Assembly (NCBI GenBank): GCA_000620545.1
Contig: JIBA01000013.1
Span: 124,001-188,000, forward strand
Direction of reading: 5' to 3'
DNA length: 64,000 nucleotides
Source: Intrasporangiaceae bacterium URHB0013
GTDB lineage: Bacteria; Actinomycetota; Actinomycetes; Actinomycetales; Dermatophilaceae
Below, in pieces: positions 1 through 10,036 of the stretch. Under the pieces are notes generated by a model that ran no database searches, was not told the origin of the DNA, and worked only from the letters and a program-made list of their open reading frames with translations. Each line of letters starts with the position of its first letter. The first letter of the stretch is position 1. Both the position numbers and the translations under genes were made by a program.

Positions 1-178
1 CACATCGGCACGGGCACTCGGAGAGCGGGCACGAGCGGAAGGAGCGGTCCGATGTCGCGACGCGTCGCCCCTGGGCATCGTCTAGGCACCTGACTCTGTA
101 CTCCTGGCTCTTCGCCCCGCGGCGGCAAGCGTCACCAAAGTGGGACACATCCAGTAGGGCCGGCGGCGTCGTGCCGCG

Positions 179-1186
179 TCATCGGCGTACTCGCGGACAG
201 GGCGGTACGTAGCAACCCTCCCGTTCTGCCTGGACAGCAGCCAGAGTCCTCGTCGGCACCTCGAGCTTGTGCAGGATGTGCTCCACGTGGGCGGCCACGG
301 TCCGGGGGGCGACGGTGAGTCGCGTCGCGATCTGCTGGTTCGAGCGTCCTTCCACGATGAGCCCCAGCACCTCCATCTCGCGCGGCGTAAGGCCACGGCA
401 CTCCGCATCAGGTGCCAGCAGGACCGTGCCGAGCACGAAAGCCGGTGCGTCGGTTGCAGCGAGGACGGTGATTCGCACGTGATCGGCAAGGTCGGGTGCG
501 TCCTGCGACGGCCACATGAACGACCGGTAGACCTGTCCGGCCAACAGCGTCTGCCGGGCGATGCCCAGGACCAGCGAGTCGACGAGCGACGGGTGGTTCT
601 CAAGTCCCGGAAGCGGATAGGTGCTGCCGTCGCGGAGTAGGACGGCGCCCGCCGTTGCACCGCGCACGAGGCGCGCGGTCGCGAGCAGCGAACGCAGGGG
701 CGACACTGCTCGAGCGATGAGCGGAGCGAGCTGCCCGATACTGTCACGTAGGCGACCGGACGGTGGCTCTGTGCTCGAGTACAGCAGGCTGAGCATGCCG
801 AGGTACGGGCCCCCGGGCTCGATGAGTGGCACTGCCAGACCATCGCGGAAGCCGGCCGGGATCAGGCACTCCGCCCACGTGGGCAGCCCCTCTACGGGAA
901 CCGGCAGCTCCGTCACGGCGATGGGTGGCCGGTCCTGGTTGAGCTCGGCCAGCTGGATCTCCCGCGCCACCGTCGGACGGTCCAGGTACTCGAGGACGGG
1001 TCGTTCGAGCCCTGTGCTTCCGACGGTCGCGTAGACGTTCGACTCGGGGTCGGCCAGGCTCAGCCAGATGGCATCGACGGCCAGCCAACCGTCCAGGCTT
1101 TCCACGAGGCCGCGTGTCCGTTCCAGCAGTGGAACCGTGGAGGCGGCGATGTCGACGATCTCGGCGACGACCTCATCGTTCTGCAC
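179..1186 (-). CDS. LuxR-family transcriptional regulator with GAF-like sensor region
   Basis: Probable cytoplasmic DNA-binding regulator of 335 aa. The C-terminal 60 residues form a clear LuxR helix-turn-helix (begins LTPREMEVLGLIVEGRSN, ends near VPTRTLAAVQAE). The N-terminal two thirds look like a GAF-type sensor (segments WLSLADPESNVYATVG and GLAVPLIEPGGPYLGMLSLL). I chose the GTG at 1186 because a GGAGGAG box lies 5 nt upstream; an in-frame ATG at 1318 would add 44 residues of poor composition. It lies downstream of narK on the same strand but 419 nt away, so it is probably a separate unit. A role in nitrate or redox response is suggested only by location. Confidence 0.85.
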   Translation of the reverse strand: MQNDEVVAEIVDIAASTVPLLERTRGLVESLDGWLAVDAIWLSLADPESNVYATVGSTGLERPVLEYLDRPTVAREIQLAELNQDRPPIAVTELPVPVEGLPTWAECLIPAGFRDGLAVPLIEPGGPYLGMLSLLYSSTEPPSGRLRDSIGQLAPLIARAVSPLRSLLATARLVRGATAGAVLLRDGSTYPLPGLENHPSLVDSLVLGIARQTLLAGQVYRSFMWPSQDAPDLADHVRITVLAATDAPAFVLGTVLLAPDAECRGLTPREMEVLGLIVEGRSNQQIATRLTVAPRTVAAHVEHILHKLEVPTRTLAAVQAEREGCYVPPCPRVRR

Positions 1187-1605
1187 TGGGTCTCCTCCAG
1201 CGACTCGTAGCCTGAAGCGACGCGAGGACCGAACGATCGCAGGCGCAGGCTTGTGAGGGGCCGGAGACGTTCGCTTACCGAGGAACACGCCTTTCGTACC
1301 CAAGGAGGCGACGGCCAAGCCACTTGGCCCAGTTGCCCGCCGTGGGCGGACCGTACAGCAACTTCAAGCCGTGACCTGGGCATGGCATCTGGGCTTGACC
1401 GTCCCGTGGACAATCAGCGCCGAACGCGTGGCGGATTCTCCGAGTCGGTGCACGCAGGCCCGAGGTCACCCGTGCCATCCACCTGGACAGCCCCGTCTCC
1501 GACCGTCGACGCGGCGCGACCCTCGGTCGGAGGGTGGGGCGGCGAGGTTGGGTTCCGGGGGAGCGGGCTGCGACCTCGCTGCCGAGCGCCCCCCTACACA
1601 CAGGC
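1187..1605. other. Intergenic region between narK and the LuxR gene
   Basis: About 420 bases between two minus-strand genes. It should hold the promoter of the LuxR regulator and the 3' end of the nar transcript. I found no convincing small gene, tandem repeat or strong hairpin; open frames here have random-looking composition. Confidence 0.5.
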
Positions 1606-2850
1606 TCACACCGTGGCGGCCGCCGTTCGAGTCTGCTTGTCGCGGGCGTCCTTGACGCCGACGAGCGCGAACACCAGGGCGGCAACCGCCACGAGGCAGA
1701 GCAGCATCAAACCGAAGCCGTAGTGGTCGAAGATCTTGCCGTAGGTCGCCCCGAGCACGAGCGGCGGGAAGTACCCGCCGAGGCCGCCGGCCGCACCGAC
1801 GAGTCCCGTCACGCTGCCGACCCGCTCCGGGGGCGCGAGGCGCGCCACCCACGCGAAGACACCGCCCGTCCCGAGCCCGAGGAAGAACGCGATGGCGACG
1901 AACGCCGCGCCGGCGGGCACCTCGAGCGGCGGCTCGAACGCAAGGACGGCCGCGAGCACGGCGGTGCCGGCCATCGAGACGCCGACGACGGCGCGCGGGC
2001 CGACGCGGTCGGACAGGGATCCACCGATGGGACGGGCGAGGACGGCAGCGATCGCGAAGCCGGCCGTCCGCGTCCCGGCTGCGGTGAGGTCGAAGGAGTA
2101 GACGTCCTTCAGCAGGGTGGGGAGGTAGGTTGAGAAGGCGACGAAGCCGCCGAAGGCCACGGCATAGAGCAGCGACATCTGCCACGTCACGGGCAACCTG
2201 ATCGCTGCCTTGAGCTTCGGCACGACGGGGTCGGTGTTGGGCTTCCAGGCGGGGGAGTTGCGCATCGCCGTCCAGCACAGGGCGGCCGTCGCGACGAGCA
2301 TCAGCGCGATGATGATGTGGGTCATCGTGTAGCCGAACCACGTCACCATCCGCGGGGTCAGCGCGGACGACAGGGCGGTGCCGCCCATGCCGGCGCCGAA
2401 GACGCCGGTGGCGAAGCCGCGCCGGTCGGCCTGGTACCACGCGTTGACGAAGGGCACCCCGACGGCGAAGGTCGTGCCGGCGATGCCGAGGAAGAAGCCG
2501 AAGACCAGCATCAGCGGGAACGACTTCAGGTTGCCGGCCAGCGCCACCAGCAGGACGAAGGGGACGGTGACCAGTGTGAGGATCGGAAACATGACCCGGC
2601 CGCCGTAGCGGTCGGTCAGCGCGCCCACCGGGATGCGGCCCACCGCGCCGACGAGCACGGGCGTCGCGACGAGCAGCGCCTTCTGGCTGCTGCTGAGGCC
2701 CATCTCGCCGGTGTACCTCACGCCCAGCGGGCCGATGATGTTCCAGGCCCAGAAGGTGATCGCGAAGGCCCAGGTCGCCAGCGCGAGGTTCTTCCCCTGC
2801 CCGCTCAGGTCCGCGCTCGGCGAGGGCGCGGTCGGTGCGGTCCTGCTCAT
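1606..2850 (-). CDS. narK: NarK-type nitrate/nitrite transporter (MFS)
   Basis: Polytopic inner-membrane MFS protein of 414 aa that imports nitrate or exports nitrite for the reductase encoded upstream. About 12 hydrophobic segments are visible. NarK-family signatures include the first-helix region FAITFWAWNIIGPLG, an MFS loop RIPVGALTDRYGGR, and glycine-rich nitrate-signature stretches FGAGMGGTALSSALTPR and GLVGAAGGLGGYFPPLVLG. It follows narI by 103 nt on the same strand, so it is likely the last gene of the nar operon, possibly with its own promoter. Length is usual for NarK1/NarK2-type carriers; the direction of transport cannot be read from sequence. Confidence 0.93.
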   Translation of the reverse strand: MSRTAPTAPSPSADLSGQGKNLALATWAFAITFWAWNIIGPLGVRYTGEMGLSSSQKALLVATPVLVGAVGRIPVGALTDRYGGRVMFPILTLVTVPFVLLVALAGNLKSFPLMLVFGFFLGIAGTTFAVGVPFVNAWYQADRRGFATGVFGAGMGGTALSSALTPRMVTWFGYTMTHIIIALMLVATAALCWTAMRNSPAWKPNTDPVVPKLKAAIRLPVTWQMSLLYAVAFGGFVAFSTYLPTLLKDVYSFDLTAAGTRTAGFAIAAVLARPIGGSLSDRVGPRAVVGVSMAGTAVLAAVLAFEPPLEVPAGAAFVAIAFFLGLGTGGVFAWVARLAPPERVGSVTGLVGAAGGLGGYFPPLVLGATYGKIFDHYGFGLMLLCLVAVAALVFALVGVKDARDKQTRTAAATV

Positions 2851-2953
2851 GAAGTCCTCATCTGTGCGTTGTCGTTGTCAGGTCTGGTCGCTCGACGTCC
2901 GCGGCGCGTTTGCCGCATCGCACGGTCGGCCATCAGGTGCCGCACCGTGCGCC

Positions 2954-3703
2954 TCAGCGCTGTCGGTCGCGGTCGGCGGTGCCGATGCCGCTCCAGCCGG
3001 GGCGGGCTTGCCTCGCTCCGGAGACCTGGCGGTCCCGCGAGCGGTAGACGATGTAGGGACGGAAGAGGTAGTGCAGCGGAGCCGTGAAGGCGTGCACGAG
3101 CCGGGTGAAGGGCCACAGGGCGAAGAGCAGCATGCCGACGATGGCGTGGATGTGGAACTGGATGGGCGCTGCCGCCATCGCGGCGACGTCCGGACGGAGG
3201 AGGAAGACCGAGCGGAACCACGGCGACACCGTCTCGCGGTAGTTGTGCGCCTCACTGCCGGCACCCACGCTGACGAGCGTCGTCCAGAGCCCGAGCACGA
3301 TGGCAGCGACGAGGAGGACGTACATCAGCTTGTCGTTCTTCGTCGTCGCCATGAAGACCGGCCCGGTCGTGCGGCGGCGGTAGACGAGGATGATGATGCC
3401 GACGAGGGTGCAGACGCCGGCGATGCCGCCGAAGAGCAGCGCATTGAAGTGGTAGAGCCCCTCACTGACCCCCACCACCTCGGTCCACGACTCTGGGATG
3501 ACGAGCCCCCCGATGTGCCCGAAGAAGACCAGGAGGATGCCGAAATGGAAGAGCGGAGACCCGATGCGGAGCAGGCGCGACTCGTAGAGCTGCGACGAGC
3601 GGGTCGTCCAGCCGAACTTGTCGTAGCGGTAGCGCCAGATGGTGCCGCCGACGAGACTCGCGATACAGAGGTAGGGCAGCACGCCCCAGAGGAAGGTGCT
3701 CAC
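2954..3703 (-). CDS. narI: Respiratory nitrate reductase gamma subunit
   Basis: Membrane cytochrome b subunit (249 aa) that anchors NarGH and passes electrons from quinol through two b hemes. Five hydrophobic helices are visible. Conserved histidine segments (GSPLFHFGILLVFFGHIGG near the N terminus and IQFHIHAIVGMLLFALWPFTRLVH near the C terminus) supply the heme ligands. The GTG start overlaps the narJ stop as GTGA, so translation is coupled. The C terminus ends in a basic tail after YIVYRSRDRQ. An in-frame ATG further upstream lies inside narJ and is not credible. Confidence 0.96.
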   Translation of the reverse strand: MSTFLWGVLPYLCIASLVGGTIWRYRYDKFGWTTRSSQLYESRLLRIGSPLFHFGILLVFFGHIGGLVIPESWTEVVGVSEGLYHFNALLFGGIAGVCTLVGIIILVYRRRTTGPVFMATTKNDKLMYVLLVAAIVLGLWTTLVSVGAGSEAHNYRETVSPWFRSVFLLRPDVAAMAAAPIQFHIHAIVGMLLFALWPFTRLVHAFTAPLHYLFRPYIVYRSRDRQVSGARQARPGWSGIGTADRDRQR

Positions 3704-4398
3704 GACGACGCCTCCGCTGCCTCGCGCGAAACGGTTTGCAGCGGAATCAGCCTCGGGTCGTAGGGATCGAGTCCCACGCTCTCCGTGGGCTGCGCACCGC
3801 TCAACCCGACCATCTCCATGACGGCCGCGCGGTCGACGGGCGACGGCCCGGGGAGGGTGGCGCACACGGCCACGGCGGCTGCGGCATACGGACTCTGCTT
3901 CTCCTGCAGTGCGATCCGGAGAAGCTCGAGGCTGGCTCGGTAGTCCTGCAACAGCGCGGCACCTGCCTTCGGGTCAGCGCACGCCGCGAACTCGAGCACC
4001 ATGGGGAGGTAGTCGGGCAGCTCACCATGGGTGTCGACGAGAAAGCCGGTGCGCCGGTATGCCGCCTTGAACCGTCCCAGCACCTCGCCCCTTCGGCGGG
4101 TGTCACCGTCGGTCCAGTACGAGAGGTAGAGCGCGTGCTTGCGGCTGAGGTCGAAGGTGTCGACATAGGCCCGCTGCAGGTCGGCCAGCGGACGTGAGGC
4201 CAGGTGCGCGACGAGAGGCGTCAGCTCCCGAGCGCCCGGCGAGTCACCTTGCTCGGAAAGGGCTTGCGTGAGCATCGGCAGCGACGCGACGAGCTCGTCT
4301 CCCGGGTAGTCGAGGCAACGAGCGGCGACGAGGTGCACGACGCGGTCGTCGCGCCGGCGGTCGGCCTTGCGGTCGGTGAACCGTCTCAGCCCGATCAT
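3700..4398 (-). CDS. narJ: Nitrate reductase molybdenum cofactor assembly chaperone
   Basis: Cytoplasmic chaperone (232 aa) of the NarJ/TorD family that holds apo-NarGH during insertion of the molybdenum cofactor and is not part of the final enzyme. Family features are the start region VHLVAARCLDYPGDEL, the conserved YVDTFDLSRKHALYLSYW block and the HGELPDYLPMVLEF motif. Start and stop overlap narH (ATGA) and narI (GTGA), typical of the narGHJI order. Length is normal for actinobacterial NarJ. Confidence 0.95.
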   Translation of the reverse strand: MIGLRRFTDRKADRRRDDRVVHLVAARCLDYPGDELVASLPMLTQALSEQGDSPGARELTPLVAHLASRPLADLQRAYVDTFDLSRKHALYLSYWTDGDTRRRGEVLGRFKAAYRRTGFLVDTHGELPDYLPMVLEFAACADPKAGAALLQDYRASLELLRIALQEKQSPYAAAAVAVCATLPGPSPVDRAAVMEMVGLSGAQPTESVGLDPYDPRLIPLQTVSREAAEASS

Positions 4399-6113
4399 CG
4401 TTGGCCCTCCGTCGCCTCGGTCGTCGCGTTGCCCCCGGCGGACGCGTCGGGGAAGAGCCCGTCGGGCGCCCCGTTGCCGTCCCAGTTGAGCAGGTTGACC
4501 CGTCCTCGCAGCTCGCCGCCGGCAGTCGTCGACGTCGGTGTGTCGGACGTCTGGCGCTCCCTCAGCGCGTGGAACGTCTCGACCGCGACCGGTGCGGGCC
4601 GTCCGCTCGCCTCCCCGAACGGACCGGACTCGTACATCCCCGGCCCCTCCTCGAAGTCGAGCGAGCAGCCGATCTCCTCGAGCTCGTGCGCGCGCTCGAC
4701 GTGCGCCGTGGGGATGACGTAACGGTCGGCGTACTTCGCGATCGCCATGAGGCGGTACATCTCGTAGAGCGACTCCTCGCTCATCCCGACGGCCTCCGGG
4801 ATCGACGGGTCACCCTCTCGCCCGAGCGACACGTCGCGCATGTACGCGCGCATCGCGGCGAGCTTCTGGAGCACCCCCGTCACGATGTCGGTGCGACCGG
4901 CGGTGAAGAGCTCGGCGAGGTAGTCAACAGGAATGCGCAGTGCCTCGATGGCGCCGAAGAGCACGTCGCGGTCCTCGGCGTCGTGGCCCTGCGACGACAG
5001 GACGTCGACGATCGGCGAGAGCGGGGGCACGTACCAGACCATCGGCATCGTGCGGTACTCCGGGTGCAGCGGCAGCGCCACCCGGTAGGTCTTGGCGAGC
5101 GCGTAGACGGGCGAGCGCCGCGCCGCGTCCATCCAGTCGTCCGGTATGCCGTCGCGCCGCGCCGCCGAGATCACCTCGGGGTCCCTCGGGTCGAGGATCA
5201 GGTCGAGCTGCGCCTCGTAGAGGTCAGCTTCATCGGGAGTCGCCGCCGCGGCCGTGACGCGGTCGGCGTCGTAGAGGAAGAGGCCGAGGTAGCGCAGCCG
5301 GCCGACGCAGGTCTCGGAGCAGACCGTCGGCAGTCCGACCTCGATGCGCGGGTAGCAGAAGGTGCACTTCTCGGCTTTGCCGCTCTTGTGGTTGAAGTAG
5401 ATCTTCTTGTAGGGGCAGCCGGTGATGCACTGTCGCCAGCCGCGGCACCGGTCCTGGTCGACGAGGACGATGCCGTCCTCCTCGCGCTTGTAGATCGCGC
5501 CGGAGGGGCACGACGCCATGCAGGAGGGGTTGAGGCAGTGCTCGCAGATGCGGGGGAGGTAGAACATGAAGGTCTTCTCGAGCTCGAAGCGGACCTTCTC
5601 CTCCGACTCGCGGCGCACCGAGGCGTTGAGCTTGGCGACGATGGGGTCGAGGTGGCCCATCTCGCTCGTGCCACCGAGGTTGTCGTCCCAGTTCGCGGAC
5701 CAGGTGATCTTCGTGTTCTCGCCGGTGATGAGGGACTTGGGCCGGGCGACGGGGAAGTCGTCGCCGAGGGGTGCCTCGATGAGGGTCTGGTAGTCGTAGG
5801 TCCACGGCTCGTAGTAGTCGGCGAGCTTGGGCTGCACGGGGCTCGCGAAGATGCCGAGGAGCTTCTGCACGCGGCCTCCGGCCTTGAGCTTGAGGTTGCC
5901 GCGGTTGGTCAGGGTCCAGCCGCCCTTCCACGTGTCCTGGTCCTCGTAACGCCGCGGGTAGCCCTGGCCGGGCCGGGTCTCGACGTTGTTGAACCAGACG
6001 TACTCCGTGCCGGCGCGGTTGGTCCATGCCTGCTTGCACGTCACCGAGCAGGTGTGGCAGCCAATGCACTTGTCGAGGTTCATCACCATGCCCATCTGGG
6101 CCATGACTCGCAT
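4395..6113 (-). CDS. narH: Respiratory nitrate reductase beta subunit
   Basis: Iron-sulfur electron-transfer subunit (572 aa) on the cytoplasmic membrane face, linking NarI hemes to NarG. Four cysteine clusters are visible: CIGCHTCSVTC near residue 20, CEHCLNPSCMASCP, CRGWRQCITGCP (the tryptophan in place of cysteine is the mark of the [3Fe-4S] centre) and CTFCYPR with the following CSETC. The ATG at 6113 shares one base with the narG stop (TGATG); the longer upstream open frame lies inside narG. The C-terminal 70 residues beyond the core are Gly/Ser/Thr-rich and probably variable. Confidence 0.97.
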   Translation of the reverse strand: MRVMAQMGMVMNLDKCIGCHTCSVTCKQAWTNRAGTEYVWFNNVETRPGQGYPRRYEDQDTWKGGWTLTNRGNLKLKAGGRVQKLLGIFASPVQPKLADYYEPWTYDYQTLIEAPLGDDFPVARPKSLITGENTKITWSANWDDNLGGTSEMGHLDPIVAKLNASVRRESEEKVRFELEKTFMFYLPRICEHCLNPSCMASCPSGAIYKREEDGIVLVDQDRCRGWRQCITGCPYKKIYFNHKSGKAEKCTFCYPRIEVGLPTVCSETCVGRLRYLGLFLYDADRVTAAAATPDEADLYEAQLDLILDPRDPEVISAARRDGIPDDWMDAARRSPVYALAKTYRVALPLHPEYRTMPMVWYVPPLSPIVDVLSSQGHDAEDRDVLFGAIEALRIPVDYLAELFTAGRTDIVTGVLQKLAAMRAYMRDVSLGREGDPSIPEAVGMSEESLYEMYRLMAIAKYADRYVIPTAHVERAHELEEIGCSLDFEEGPGMYESGPFGEASGRPAPVAVETFHALRERQTSDTPTSTTAGGELRGRVNLLNWDGNGAPDGLFPDASAGGNATTEATEGQR

Positions 6114-9100
6114 CAGTACGCCACCTCCTGGGAACGCTTGCGCACGGTCGAGACCATGTCGCGCTGGTTCCCGGTCGGACCGAGGTAGTTGAAGGTGTAG
6201 GAGAGCTGTGCGTAGCCCCCGACGAGGTGGGTCGGCTTGACGAGCAGCCGGGTGACCGAGTTGTGGATCCCGCCGCGGCGACCGGTCGCCTCGGACTTCG
6301 GGACGTCGATCGTGCGCTCCTGCGCGTGGTGCACGTAGACCACGCCCTCCGGCATACGGTGGCTGACGATCGCCCGGCCGACGAGCACGCCGTTGTCGTT
6401 GAGGCACTCGACCCAGTCGTTGTCGGCGACGTCGATGGACCCTGCGTCCTGCGGGCTCATCCACACCGTCGGCCCGCCGCGCGAGAGCGACAGCATGAGC
6501 AGGTTGTCCTGGTACTCCGAGTGGATCGACCACTTCGAGTGCGGCGTCAGGTATCGCACGGTCACCTGCCGGCCACCGTCCGGCCCGAGCCTCGGCTCAC
6601 CGAAGAGCCGGTGCATGTCGAGCGGAGGCCGGTAGATCGGCAACGCCTCCCCCAGGTCCTGCATCCAGTCGTGGTCGAGGTAGAAGTGCATCCGACCGGT
6701 GAGGGTGTGGAAGGGCTTGAGGCGCTCGATGTTGACGGTGAAGGGGGCGTAGCGCCGTCCACCAGTTTCCGAACCCGACCACTCCGGTGACGTGATGACC
6801 GGCACCGGCTGCACCTGCGTGTCGGCGAAGGTGATCCGCTTCTCCTCGGAGCCCTCGGCGAGGTCGATGAGCTTCTTGCCCACACGCTCCTCGAGCGTGC
6901 GGAAGCCTTGGACGGCGAGGTGCCCGTTCGTCGTCCCCGAGAAGGTGAGGATGGCCTCGGCCAGCTTCGAGTCCGTGTCGATGGCCGGACGGCCGTCTCC
7001 CGCGCCGCCGAGCATGACGCCGTTCTTGGCGGCCAGGCGAGCGACCTCCTCCTCGACCCGGAAGGTCACGTTCTTGACGGTGAAGCCGAGCGAGTCGGCG
7101 AGTGGGCCCACCGTGGCGAGCTTCTCGCTGATCGCGGTGTAGTCGCGCTCGACGAGCTGGAAGACCGGCATCGTCCTGCCGGGCGTGCCCGGCTGCCCGG
7201 TCATGCGCCAGTCGATCGCGCGTCCACCCGGTTGCGCGGTCTCGCCCGGGGTGTCGTGCATGAGCGGCACGCTGACGAGGTCCTTGCGCACGCCGAGGTG
7301 GGTGCGCGCGAGGTCGGAGAGCTTCTCGGCGAGCAGGTGGAAGAGCTCGAAGTCGCTCTTGGCCTCCCAGGGCGGGTCGATCGCGGGGGTGAAGGCGTGC
7401 ACGAACGGGTGCATGTCGGTCGAGCTGAGGTCGTGCTTCTCGTACCACGTCGCCGCGGGCAGCACGATGTCGGACAGCAGTGTCGTCGACGTCATGCGGA
7501 AGTCGGCCGAGAGCAGCAGGTCGAGCTTGCCCTGGGGTGCCTCGTCGTGCCACCGCACCTCGGACGGCCTTGGTGCACGCGGGTTCTCGCTGCCCAAGAC
7601 GTTGTGGTGCGTGCCGAGCAGGTTGCGCAGGAAGTACTCGTTGCCCTTCGCCGAGGAGCCCATGAGGTTGCTGCGCCAGAGCACGAGCGTGCGCGGCCAG
7701 TTCTCCGGGGCGTCGACGTCCTCGATCGCCGAGGTCAGCGACCCCTCGTGCAGTGCACCCGCCACGTATGCCGCCGGGCTGGCCGCGGTGCCGGCGTCGA
7801 CGGCGGCCTGGGCGTCCTCGGCCACCTGGAGCGGGTTGGTGCCGAACTGCGGGTAGAACGGCATCCAGCCCATCCGGGCGGACTGTGCGATCGTGTCGGC
7901 CGTGTGCTTGCCGGCCAGATGGCCTCTGGCAAGAGGCGAGTTCAGCGAGTCTGCCGAGTAGCCGTCGTTGCGCCACTGGTCGGTATGCATGTACCAGTAC
8001 GACGTGCCCGTCATCGTGCGTGGCGGCCGGCCCCAGTCGAGGGCGTTGGCGAGGGAGATCCAGCCCGTGATTGGCCGGCACTTCTCCTGGCCGACGTAGT
8101 GTGCCCAGCCGCCACCGTTGCGGCCCATGCACCCGGTGAGGATGAGCAGCGAGAGGATCGCACGGTAGGTGGCGTCACCGTGGAACCACTGGCAGATGCC
8201 GGCCCCCATGATGATCATCGAGCGGCCTTGCGACTGCTCGGAGTTCGTCGCGAACTCCCGGGCGATGCGGATGCACTGGTCCGCGGGCACGCCGGTGATC
8301 TCGGCCTGCCAGGCGGGTGTGTAGGGGGCGGTCACGTCGTCGTAGCCGGTGGGCCAGCTGCCCGGCAGCCCGGGTCGCTCGACGCCGTACTGCGCGAGCA
8401 TGAGGTCGTAGACGGTGGTGACGAGGTGGCGCCCGACCCGGCGCGCGGGTACGCCGCGGCGAAGCACCGAGCCGGTGCCGTCGGGCGCGACGAAGGCCGG
8501 CAGCAGCACCTCGACCGGCTCGGCAGCGCCACCGGCCATCGTCAGAGCGGGGCTGACGCCGTCGAGGTCGAGGTTCCAACGCCCCTTGCCCGAGTCGGCG
8601 TAGCGAAAGCCCATCGAGCCGTTCGGCACGACCGGCTCACCCGTCGCACCGTCGAGCAGCACTGTCTTCCAGGCATCCTCGTCAGGCACGGGGGCGCCCG
8701 CGTCGGCGAGATCCGCGGCCATGAGGAACTTGCCCGGCACGAGGGGGGCGGTGCCCGCGCCACCCGGCGCGACGGGATACTCCTCCTCCGGAGGCTCGAG
8801 ACGGATGAGGAAGGGCAGGTCGCTGTAGGTCCGCACGTAGTCGGTGAAGAAGTCGACCTCGCGTTCGACGAAGAACTCCTTGAGGAGCACGTGGCCCATC
8901 GCCATGGCGAGCGCCGCGTCGGTGCCGGCCTGGGCGGGCATCCACTCGTCGGCGAACTTCGTGTTGTCGGCGTAGTCGGGGCTGACCGTGACGACCTTGG
9001 TGCCGCGGTAGCGGACCTCGGCCATCCAGTGCGCGTCGGGCGTGCGGGTGACGGGGACGTTGGAGCCCCACATCATGAGGTAGGTCGCGTCCCACCAGTC

Positions 9101-9898
9101 GCCGGACTCCGGCACGTCGGTCTGGTCGCCGAAGACCTGGGGGCTCGCGACGGGGAGGTCTGCGTACCAGTCGTAGAAGCTCGTCATGACGCCGCCGATG
9201 AGCTGGATGAAGCGGGTGCCGACGCAGTGCGACACCATCGACATCGCGGGGATCGGCGAGAAGCCCGCGACGCGGTCGGGGCCGTATTCCTTGATCGTGT
9301 GCACGTGGGCAGCTGCCGCGATCTCGACGGCCTCACCCCACGACGCGCGCACGAGCCCGCCCTTGCCGCGGGCGCTCTGGTACCGCCGGCGCTTTTCGGG
9401 GTCAGTCGTGAGCTCGTGCCAGGCGTCGACGGGGTCGCCGAGCCGCGCCTTGGCCTCGCGGTACATCTCCAGCAGGACGCCGCGCACGTAGGGGTAGCGC
9501 ACGCGGGTCGGCGAGTAGGTGTACCAGGAGAACGCCGCTCCGCGGGGGCAACCGCGCGGTTCGTACTCCGGACGATCGGGTCCGACGGAGGGGTAGTCCG
9601 TCTGCTGCGTCTCCCACGTGATGATCCCGTCCTTGACGTAGACCTTCCACGAGCAGGAGCCGGTGCAGTTGACGCCGTGGGTCGAGCGCACGACCTTGTC
9701 GTGGCTCCACCGGTCGCGGTAGAAGACGTCGCCGGCGCGGCCCCCCTCGCGGTAGACGGCTCTCCCGTCAGCGGACTCCTCCCACCGGGTGAAGAAGCGA
9801 CCCGCCTTGAGCAGCGCTGCCGACGCCGAGCCGTCGAGGCCAACAGCTCTTGGGGGACCAGTGGGACCCGTGGACGTGGTCGATGACCTTTCAGCCAC
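6113..9898 (-). CDS. narG: Respiratory nitrate reductase alpha subunit (molybdenum catalytic subunit)
   Basis: Catalytic subunit (1261 aa) reducing nitrate to nitrite with a bis-MGD molybdenum cofactor. The FS0 [4Fe-4S] motif is present with the NarG spacing: His74, Cys78, Cys82 and Cys117. The region SFYDWYADLPVASPQ carries the aspartate that ligates Mo in the E. coli enzyme. There is no Tat signal, as expected for membrane-bound, cytoplasm-facing Nar. The GTG start at 9898 has a GGGGGTG box 5 nt upstream. It is first of a tight narGHJI-narK operon; the hemerythrin gene ends 138 nt upstream on the same strand and may be cotranscribed. Confidence 0.97.
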   Translation of the reverse strand: MAERSSTTSTGPTGPPRAVGLDGSASAALLKAGRFFTRWEESADGRAVYREGGRAGDVFYRDRWSHDKVVRSTHGVNCTGSCSWKVYVKDGIITWETQQTDYPSVGPDRPEYEPRGCPRGAAFSWYTYSPTRVRYPYVRGVLLEMYREAKARLGDPVDAWHELTTDPEKRRRYQSARGKGGLVRASWGEAVEIAAAAHVHTIKEYGPDRVAGFSPIPAMSMVSHCVGTRFIQLIGGVMTSFYDWYADLPVASPQVFGDQTDVPESGDWWDATYLMMWGSNVPVTRTPDAHWMAEVRYRGTKVVTVSPDYADNTKFADEWMPAQAGTDAALAMAMGHVLLKEFFVEREVDFFTDYVRTYSDLPFLIRLEPPEEEYPVAPGGAGTAPLVPGKFLMAADLADAGAPVPDEDAWKTVLLDGATGEPVVPNGSMGFRYADSGKGRWNLDLDGVSPALTMAGGAAEPVEVLLPAFVAPDGTGSVLRRGVPARRVGRHLVTTVYDLMLAQYGVERPGLPGSWPTGYDDVTAPYTPAWQAEITGVPADQCIRIAREFATNSEQSQGRSMIIMGAGICQWFHGDATYRAILSLLILTGCMGRNGGGWAHYVGQEKCRPITGWISLANALDWGRPPRTMTGTSYWYMHTDQWRNDGYSADSLNSPLARGHLAGKHTADTIAQSARMGWMPFYPQFGTNPLQVAEDAQAAVDAGTAASPAAYVAGALHEGSLTSAIEDVDAPENWPRTLVLWRSNLMGSSAKGNEYFLRNLLGTHHNVLGSENPRAPRPSEVRWHDEAPQGKLDLLLSADFRMTSTTLLSDIVLPAATWYEKHDLSSTDMHPFVHAFTPAIDPPWEAKSDFELFHLLAEKLSDLARTHLGVRKDLVSVPLMHDTPGETAQPGGRAIDWRMTGQPGTPGRTMPVFQLVERDYTAISEKLATVGPLADSLGFTVKNVTFRVEEEVARLAAKNGVMLGGAGDGRPAIDTDSKLAEAILTFSGTTNGHLAVQGFRTLEERVGKKLIDLAEGSEEKRITFADTQVQPVPVITSPEWSGSETGGRRYAPFTVNIERLKPFHTLTGRMHFYLDHDWMQDLGEALPIYRPPLDMHRLFGEPRLGPDGGRQVTVRYLTPHSKWSIHSEYQDNLLMLSLSRGGPTVWMSPQDAGSIDVADNDWVECLNDNGVLVGRAIVSHRMPEGVVYVHHAQERTIDVPKSEATGRRGGIHNSVTRLLVKPTHLVGGYAQLSYTFNYLGPTGNQRDMVSTVRKRSQEVAY

Positions 9899-10036
9899 GA
9901 CGCACCCCCTTCCGTGCCTTCCTTCGCGGCCAGGTCACCTCGGGGGTTGCCATGTTCTGCACCTTGTCACGGCCGGGGCGCACGTGGCCAGACCTACGAC
10001 CCGCTGTAGTTGGTGTCTTCTCTGGCCGTTTCCTGG

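Noticed and set aside
1-178. Possible gene 5' end at the window edge
   Set aside because: No frame has a good start or protein-like composition; the stretch is too short to judge.
6908-9886. A 992-codon plus-strand frame opposite narG
   Set aside because: It is a mirror of GC-rich narG codon bias; composition is random-like and narG on the other strand is certain.
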